Source of the DNA: Marchantia polymorpha subsp. ruderalis
Taxonomy: Eukaryota; Streptophyta; Marchantiopsida; Marchantiales; Marchantiaceae
Direction of reading: 5' to 3'
DNA length: 64,000 nucleotides
Assembly (NCBI GenBank): GCA_037833965.1
Contig: AP031351.1
Span: forward strand, 8,878,501-8,942,500
Below the pieces are notes generated by a model. That model was not told the DNA's origin, ran no database searches, and worked only from the letters and a program-made list of their open reading frames with translations. Shown piece after piece: positions 57,301-64,000 of this stretch (within the stretch, counting starts at the first letter, position 1; every line of letters begins with the position of its first letter). The translations under genes were made by a program, and so were the position numbers.

Positions 57301-58669
57301 CCATCAAACACTAGAATATCTGCAAACGCAGAAATGAATATTAAATAGGTCCACGCTGAAGTATAAAAAATAATATTCTAATTTTACCTTTGACCACTAA
57401 TGTCACATAGAGAAACATTCTAAAGCTTTGGAGAAACTAACGTCGTACAAAGTGCGTTCCGTAGTCGGAATTATACAATATCGTACAAAGGTGCCGACGA
57501 CCGTATGAAGCGCTCGAACTTACTATACGGTGAGCGTATGAGCGACGGTGCGACGAGGATTCCTCCACTTTCGAGTGTCAAGGCGAGGGATGCCCATCGT
57601 TCATGCGAATGCGAATGCGAATACGAATCGTCAATCCCTTAGACCCGCACGGCGATGCGTGAATGTTTCAATTGAATGCCGGTAAGCAATTCTCTGGCTC
57701 GGCCCTCTAGTGGCAAAAATCGTGGACGAGGCGTGGAAGAATTCGACAGCCGAATCGTATCGGGAAAATCGAAGAATTGAGCTAGATAAGCTTGGACATG
57801 GTGCAGTTTGGGAGGCGAAAGCTCGGTTGGGCCTCTGGGTTGTTTGTTGAGCTCCCTGCAGTTGGGCGTGTCGATCGATTGCGAAGAAATTCGCCTCCAT
57901 ACCCTCCTCCAGCCCTCGCCGCGAACCGCATTCTGTCTGGCTAGCTGAGCCCGTCGATTGTGGTTTGGCACATTGGCACGGTTCCAAGCTGGAGGGCCGC
58001 CTTGTCTTGTGGTTCTGATTGCATCGCCGTTGCGTTTCTGCAGGGTCCACGCTGATATCATATCATCGTGTTAGGTCTTGAATGGCGTCCCCTTTCGAGC
58101 TGTGCAGTCATGGCGGGTGCTAGTTTGTTGGGGTGAATAATTCCAGAAGGTGCTGAAGAATTCACGGAGGATGCTTCGAGGCCACCTCATCACAGTCGCC
58201 TCGCCCTTCATCATGTTTCTCTGAGAACTATCAGGTTAGCATCAATGTCCTTTTTACACCCTGAAACCCTGACTTTACCGAAGTCTTGAAGCTGGCAGTA
58301 GGCCCATTCTGCCCGCCGGAGCTTCTTGAGGAGATTCCCCGAGACAATGATGAAATTCCCGAAGGGTTTAGAAGGGTACAAGCCCTCGCACTCAGCTGCA
58401 ACGAGTGGGGCTGTTGGTGTCTGAAGCGCTGAGAGCGCACTCGTGTCATTGTGATCGAAAGCGCGAATCCCAGACGAAACGGTCAATTTTTGCCACTCAT
58501 TGCTCCTGCGTATAATGGAGCCATCTCGTAGTTCTGCTTCAGCCCTGGAAATTGTAACACTGACAGGACGGATGAGAATACGAAATGCCGCTAAACCCTC
58601 GTGAAATTGTTGCAGTTCAGCGGAATCTGGGAGCGAGTCTGGGTAAATTTACCCTCGGTGCCAGTTTAC
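57301..58669. promoter_or_regulatory. Upstream region and presumed leader of the mTERF gene
   Basis: No supported gene. GC content rises from about 57480, and a short gcgaatgcgaatgcgaat repeat occurs at 57604-57625. A ttgcag just before 58614 could be the acceptor of a leader intron. Two overlapping - strand frames at 57631-58061 are in this GC-rich part, look accidental, and are not called. Confidence 0.3.
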
Positions 58670-61600
58670 ATGTCAGATTTTTGCATTTCTAGCATTGAAC
58701 CTCGACTTCGCTCGGTTGTCTGCACGGAGTTGTGGTCGAAAGCGTTCCATCTCGAGCCAAGAGCATCATATTTACGGAGAAGGGTGTCCTATGGCTTTCC
58801 ATTTAGCCCAGGTGTCACACAATGCTGCAGTCACAAGGAGCTGGGGCAGTCGACGCGGTCGCTCCGGGCCGGACGAGTTGGCTCTGCATTTGTGGCAGCA
58901 GCCAGTGTGCCAACGAAACCGAACAGGATGGTCACCGAAAAGCACGAATTTGATGACATCCAAGATCTCATAATTTCGCCTCCTTCGGTGACATCCAGCA
59001 AGCATGTTGGAAGGCAGCTGCCGACGCTTTTGGAAAGAGAAGCGAAGGCTCTGGGAGGCTCGACAGTTTTCTCACGCAAGGAGAGAATTGAGGCTGTGAA
59101 TGGTTTGCTGGATCTGCTGGAGATTAAAGGGGTCAGCTCGGGTTACGCCTTCGAGTTTGTCAGACATGCAGGGGATCTGATCGACGACTTGATAGTGGAA
59201 GCCAAGCAAAAGTTTGTTGAGAACGTGGTAGATCTGAGCTCCCCGTTTGAAGAGGCTTTGGCAAATGCGAAGGCCCCGGAGGGTTTGGGATCGCTGCCGA
59301 ATGAGGTTTCAATTGCGGATCTCAAGAGAGAAAAGAAGATCAGCAAACTATTGGAAATCAGTCAAGAGGAGGAGTCGAAACTGAGTGGAGACGCAACGTT
59401 AAGCGAGAGCATCAGCGAGTTGGCGTTCAGAGTTTCAGTATGTGCGGAAAGGAGAGGACTTGCTAGGCTTGTTCACTACTTCCAGCTCATAGGCATGAAA
59501 GCCCTGAACATTCCCAAAGTGCTGCCTCACGTGGAACCAGGAATTGACAAAGTAATGGCCAAAGTGGAATTTCTGAGAAGCTTGGGAGTGAAATACCTCC
59601 ACCTCCCAGTAATATTGGTAACGTGGCCGCAACTTCTCTCATATCAGTGTGATACTTTGGCTTTGAACGTCGATTACCTTGTGAGCCTTGGACTTGCTCA
59701 CAAAGATATAGGCAAGATGGTAATCAAGTTTCCTCAAATCTTAGGACGTGATGTCCAGACTGAGCTTCATAAGTCTGTAGAAATTTTAGAAAACTTGGGA
59801 GTGCAATTACGAGATGTCAAGAAGCTGGTGGTTCGATATCCGGTGCTTCTAACAGAAGATGCCCCAAAGAAGTTGGACCCGCTTGTCAACTACCTTACGG
59901 AATTAGGCGTACGTAAAGAGCACATTGGTACCGTGCTGATTAGAAGACCATTACTGCTGGACAGCGACGTGGAGAAAGATCTGTTGCCTGTAGGCAATTA
60001 TCTCAAAAGCCTGAACGCAAGTCCAGATGACATTGACAAGATTCTCATGTCGTTTCCTCAGTTGTTCTGCTACGATGTTGACCAGGCGAGTGAGTGCTCA
60101 TCAGATCTACATGGTTTCTATGTTTTACACCAAGTTCTTCTATGTGCACTCCTTATTTGTGGAATACATTGTATGTACTGTAGGAAGGTATGGCAAGTTT
60201 CGTAGAATGTGTTATCATGTTTGCTCACATGGTAGCTATATTTAAAGCTTCTCAGGAATTTTGTGTTCCGTGAAAGCCAACATGGCGCAAACCGATATCA
60301 AGTAAAGCCATCAGATATTGCTGTGAAGTATCCAAGAGGTCTTCCTCCGGATGTATGCATGTCAACCACCGGTGGGATTATTGATTGGTTCTGGTATTCA
60401 GGACTTTCGACCAACCGTGCTGCACCTTGAGAGCTTAGGTGTTGAACCTTCTCTTATGGGCAAGCTTTTCAGGAGACATCCTCAACTTCTCAAAAATCGG
60501 CGGAGTCTTGAGCTGAAGTTGGACTTTCTTCTTAGTCTGGGTCTAGAACCGAAAGATCTCGGTAAGGTGAGGGTCTTCGTTCATTATGTTTGGGCCGCTT
60601 AGTTTTCCTCCAAACGTGTGTTTGTGGTTTCATGAGAGTTGAGCTCATTGTTTACTTCACGAACTCGGTACGTCATTTGTCTCGTTCAATAACTGGAGAT
60701 GACATGTTCTATATACTCGTGGTTTTACAGAAAGTCACAAGACGACCGTGCTCCAGATTTACTGTTTTTAGCAATTTGCACGAGAAATTGTGTTGAAGTC
60801 GTAGGTGGTTGTGCAGGTCATTTATAATGCACCTCAATTACTGTGTTTGAGTGTTGGGGAGAATATGTTTCCCACTGTGAAATTTCTGGAGAGTATCAGT
60901 ATCGAAGGACCCTCGCTTTTGAAGGTAAGAATTCGATTGAAAGTGGACCGTGACCACAGCAAGTTGTGCTGAGAGACGTTTGATTTAGCACAGTCTCGTT
61001 GTGTACCTGTCAAGGAGACCCGAAGAGACATCGGTCTGCAAACGAGGTGGCTGATCGGCACCTGACTCGATGTTAGTGTCATGCAAATCTCAAGTGTCGA
61101 GTCTTTGAACGTTTGCTGTTGCTGTTGAACGTTTGCTGTTGCTGTTGTCTCAGGTTCTGAAACTCAAACCAATGATTCTCGCGTACAATGTTGAGACCAA
61201 GCTGAAGCCAAACGTGAAGTTTCTGAGAAGCATCCAAATCAAGCAAGGAGAGATTGGAAAGTGCGTTGATTTGGCTTCACATTTTGGTTCTGTTTCGTAA
61301 CTTGTGCTGAAGCCTTCTCTGAACAAAGCTCCTGAATGAGCTGTGCGAAATTTTCGTCGACGTGTCTAAATGCCAACGTTTTGTTTTGAAGGTTGGTGGC
61401 TAGACATCCACAACTACTCACATTGAGTATCGACAGGAATTTAAAACCTACCGTGAATTATCTTCTCAAGCTTGGGTTTACAAGGTACAGAAATAGCATA
61501 TCCAGTTCGAAGTATTGCCTGCTTGTGTGGTGTTTCGATGGTTGGATGTCTTTCAGTGCTAATGTCCAGTGACATTCCACTGTTTGCAGAGGGGATGTGG

Positions 61601-61905
61601 CGGATATGGTGAGGAATCTGCCTTCCATATTAGGATTCAGCGTAGTAACCGTCCTAGCACCGAAGTATGGCTACCTGGTGGACGTCATGAAGCGGTCAAG
61701 GAAGGAGGTTGTGCAGTTTCCCCAGTTCTTCAGCTACAGCTTGGCGAACCGGATCATTCCCCGGCATCAGCGGCTTGGGAAACTCTTTGATCTGGTCTCT
61801 CTGAGTAGTGTGTACGGCTGCAGTGATGACGCATTCGAGAAAAAGGCAGCAAAGTGGGACCAGTGTGGTCCTTCTCTCAGATCTCCTAGGAAGAGGACTA
61901 ACTAG
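58670..61905 (+). CDS. mTERF family protein, probably organelle-targeted
   Basis: mTERF proteins bind organelle nucleic acids through stacked helical repeats and act in transcription termination, splicing or ribosome assembly. Exons: 58670-60085, 60402-60566, 60817-60924, 61154-61260, 61392-61484 and 61590-61905, in phase, giving about 734 residues. The start is the first ATG in the open frame (M-S-D-F-C-I-S-S). The first roughly 85 residues are rich in S, R and A with few acids, as in a transit peptide. From about residue 245 onward there are many mTERF repeats of the form P-x-L-L...L-x-P-x-V-x-[FY]-L-x-S-L-G-[VL], e.g. R-H-P-Q-L-L-T-L-S-I-D in exon 5. The first intron appears to start with GC instead of GT. 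The length and long N-terminal region recall the plastid group that includes Arabidopsis mTERF2, but orthology is not established. Confidence 0.9.
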
Positions 61906-62149
61906 CGCTCCACGATCATCACTTAAAGGAAGCTCTCAAAAGAAATCACATAATTATAGGGCCTGACTTGATTTCTACACGAGGTCCTTTGAGACCAGGC
62001 ATGCAACATTTCAATCTCTCAAATAGTAGATATTTGTTTGATGTGACCCCATCCAATCGCAAATTGTTTGATGGGACCCATCAAGTTTCAATGTACCCGA
62101 TAGGACCTCACGGACGATCCACGTCACACTGTTCTAGTATGAATAGATG

Positions 62150-62390
62150 ACGGTGTTTTGCCAAACAAAACGAACAACTACCCAGAAGCGAATGGTGAAG
62201 CTTTGTGTACCATTAGTGCCTAGTTGTTGACTCCAATGTGTTTGAACGGTGTTTTGCCAAACCGAACAACTACCCAGAAGCGAATGGTGAAGCCTTGTGT
62301 ACCATTAGTGCCTAGTGGTTGACTCCAATGTGTTTGAACCCTTGTGTACCATTAGTGCCTAGTGGTTGACTCCAATGTGTTTGAACGGTG
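62150..62390. repeat. Tandem repeat, about 92-97-bp unit, 2.5 copies
   Basis: The unit running from cggtgttttgcc to ccaatgtgtttgaa occurs at 62150-62246 and 62247-62338, with a partial third copy at 62339-62390. It lies inside the long-inverted-repeat element. Confidence 0.85.
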
Positions 62391-62490
62391 GTGAATAAAA
62401 TTGCGGGGGGCATCGCTGTGAAAGGAAGCAAATCTTACACATTGTCCAACTTTCAGACCGGTCAAGGGTGAAGACCGCTCTTTATAAAAC

Positions 62491-62830
62491 TCCAATGGCT
62501 CGTCACACAAATTATAGCAAAAATACAAATTCCAATGGCTCGTCACACAAATTATAGCAAAAATACAAATTCGAATATATTTGTACAAGAATACATACCT
62601 ACAAGAATATCTATTAGAACATATTGTTACAAAAGTCAAACAAACTATCGCAAAAACAAAAATTCGAATATATTTGTACAAGAATACATGCCTACAAGAA
62701 CATCTATTAGAACATATTGTTACAGAAATCAAACAAACTATCGCAAAAACACAAATTTGAATATATTTGTACGAGAATATATTTAAATACAAATTTGAAT
62801 ATATTTGTACGAGAATACATGCCTACAAAA
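62491..62830. repeat. AT-rich tandem repeats (40-bp x2, then about 92-bp x2 plus partial copies)
   Basis: The block tccaatggctcgtcacacaa... is duplicated at 62491-62530 and 62531-62570. It is followed by a unit beginning t(c/t)gaatatatttgtac at about 62571, 62662, 62756 and 62794, the last copies being partial. The array fills the centre of the long-inverted-repeat element. Confidence 0.85.
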
Positions 62831-63006
62831 ACATCTATAAGAACTTATAGATGTTAATCTTATATGTACAAAAATATACTATTAGAACACACACGGTGTA
62901 CCGTCCGTGATGTCCCGTGGGGAAAATTGAAACTTGATCGATTCCGTGAAGCAATTTATGTTTGGATGGGGTCCCATCAAACAAATAACTCCTCAAATAG
63001 TGGATA

Positions 63007-64000
63007 CCAGGATGTATTTATCCTGTTCTAACGTTCTTATCTTTAGTCATTTTGAGCACCGAAGTGGAAACTTTGTTGTTTACAAAAACTAGCAGTCAGT
63101 AGGGTACCCAACATGTGCAATCCGATTGCTATTCTAAAAGTTGTGGCTCTCAACGTGATGGATGAAGATAAGTGTTACAGTCGACTCCCGCTCTAAACCA
63201 GAACTTTAAGCACTCAACAACTTCGGCTCCGAAACACTCTATTGACACGACAGCGATGAGAGCTATCTCAGTTTCATGCTCATGTGATGGGATTATTACT
63301 CAGAACATGCTTTGAACATGCTTACGGACATGAGTTGTACCAGCAATAAAATGACACTGTCATAAGTGCTCATTAGCAACATAAGAAATTGGTGTGACGA
63401 AACAAAATTGTCACGATATGTACAGTCAACTCCAAAACTCGCTTGTCTCAAGTCGATCCGGGTTTTACAGTGAGAACTGCTGGCGATAATTTCCAAACAC
63501 AAATTGTCCTGTCCCACTAACGGGTTTCCCAGGAGACAAGACATTCCGTTCTTCCTAAGCCCAACACTTACCTCTCCAACAAACTGTTGGGTTACTCTAC
63601 AAACTTAACTCGCATTGCACCAGAAGGTTTCTTCTCTACAGTGCTTCTGATGGAAGGAAACTGGCAGTAAACAGCCCTAGAGATTGAGAATTTGTAGCTA
63701 GCCTTCATCGTAGTATAATCCTTACATCCGAGTGATGTCAGGGCTTGGTAAAGTACAATACCTTTTCCATTGGGCATGACACCACAACTATGTCCACCCA
63801 CACTATTGAAAGGGTTTCAAAGAATCTGAGGTACACTTTGTCTAACTTCGTTGGAATATTAACACTTCCAGCCTACTTACAGACGGTTGGTGAGCCTAAA
63901 TAATCGCTTCATCCCCCTGTAGTGCTTGAGCGAGGTGTGCAAAGCATGGTTCTGTTTGTGAGTGGTTAATTAGTAAGAAAATTAGTTCTTTCAGCTCTGC
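63007..64000. other. Right edge of window; possible - strand terminal exon at 63592-63815
   Basis: Most of the stretch shows nothing. On the - strand, after an acceptor-like TTTCAATAG near 63816, an open stretch runs to a stop at 63592. It reads V-G-G-H-S-C-G-V-M-P-N-G-K-G-I-V-L-Y-Q-A-L and ends M-R-V-K-F-V-E. It looks like a final exon of a gene whose earlier exons would lie to the right of the window. No family is recognised. Confidence 0.3.

Larger units (their letters stand above)
62018..63006. mobile_element. Long-inverted-repeat element downstream of mTERF
   Basis: The left arm (about 62033-62145) and right arm (about 62880-62991) are inverted copies over more than 100 bp. Both share tttgtttgatg, gaccccatcca, caagtttcaat and cacggac in the same order and spacing. 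Outside the arms lies the imperfect direct repeat ctcaaatagt(a/g)gata at 62018-62032 and 62992-63006, which could be a target duplication. The interior has no coding capacity and consists largely of tandem repeats. It is a non-autonomous DNA element or MITE-like foldback, moderately old because the arms have diverged. Confidence 0.6.

Noticed and set aside
57631-58061. Two overlapping - strand frames of about 140 residues upstream of mTERF
   Set aside because: They overlap each other almost fully in different frames within GC-rich leader-like DNA, and neither has a motif.
1-64000. tRNA, rRNA genes and CRISPR arrays
   Set aside because: No tRNA A/B-box pair with a cloverleaf, no rRNA core sequence and no regularly spaced direct repeats with unique spacers were seen. 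The tandem repeats present have no spacers.

Overview
This window looks like nuclear DNA of a land plant, probably a seed-free one (moss, liverwort or lycophyte), although the species cannot be fixed from the sequence alone. The evidence is an MMS19 gene that follows the Arabidopsis protein segment by segment, an intron-containing plant-type mTERF gene, a membrane receptor kinase with a legume-lectin ectodomain, many short GT-AG introns, and plant-type LTR elements, L1 LINE, MULE-like and pogo-like remnants.

Layout. Positions 1-17902 form a nest of elements inside elements. The outer layer is a family of TG...CA-ended elements on the + strand that encode a charged, helix-rich protein (copies A, B and C). 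Copy B (12149-16219) sits inside copy C and is flanked by the 5-bp duplication TGGGG. A Ty3/gypsy element on the - strand (2343-9933) lies inside copy A, and a second - strand LTR element (1-2342, running off the window) lies inside the gypsy 3' LTR. Positions 17903-26560 are mostly gene-poor, with tandem duplications, a decayed MULE/FAR1-like transposase (about 21950-23175) and an unidentified 246-residue reading frame between inverted repeats (23341-24453).

Host genes. MMS19 (26565-33714, - strand) can be modelled as 19 exons, all in phase, giving about 1166 residues. An AT-rich gene-free stretch (34330-38080) leads to a lectin/kinase neighbourhood: a lectin-domain fragment (38086-38364), an intact single-exon L-type lectin receptor kinase (39233-41377), and a decayed receptor kinase (about 45560-46640). 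Next come a pogo-like transposase fragment (47500-48213) and a decayed L1-type LINE (about 49500-55090). A GC-armed foldback element (56141-57300) is followed by an mTERF gene (58670-61905, + strand, six exons) and, just downstream, an element with inverted arms of more than 100 bp around AT-rich tandem repeats (62018-63006).

The genes do not form a functional unit: MMS19 works in cytosolic iron-sulfur protein assembly, mTERF in organelle gene expression, and the lectin kinase at the cell surface. The most notable unexplained signals are a peptide motif shared by three short leader reading frames of the two LTR elements, the non-LTR TG...CA element B with its swarm of GC-rich palindromes, and the inverted-repeat-bounded 246-residue frame. 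All homology statements come from memory and reading by eye; no database search was run.
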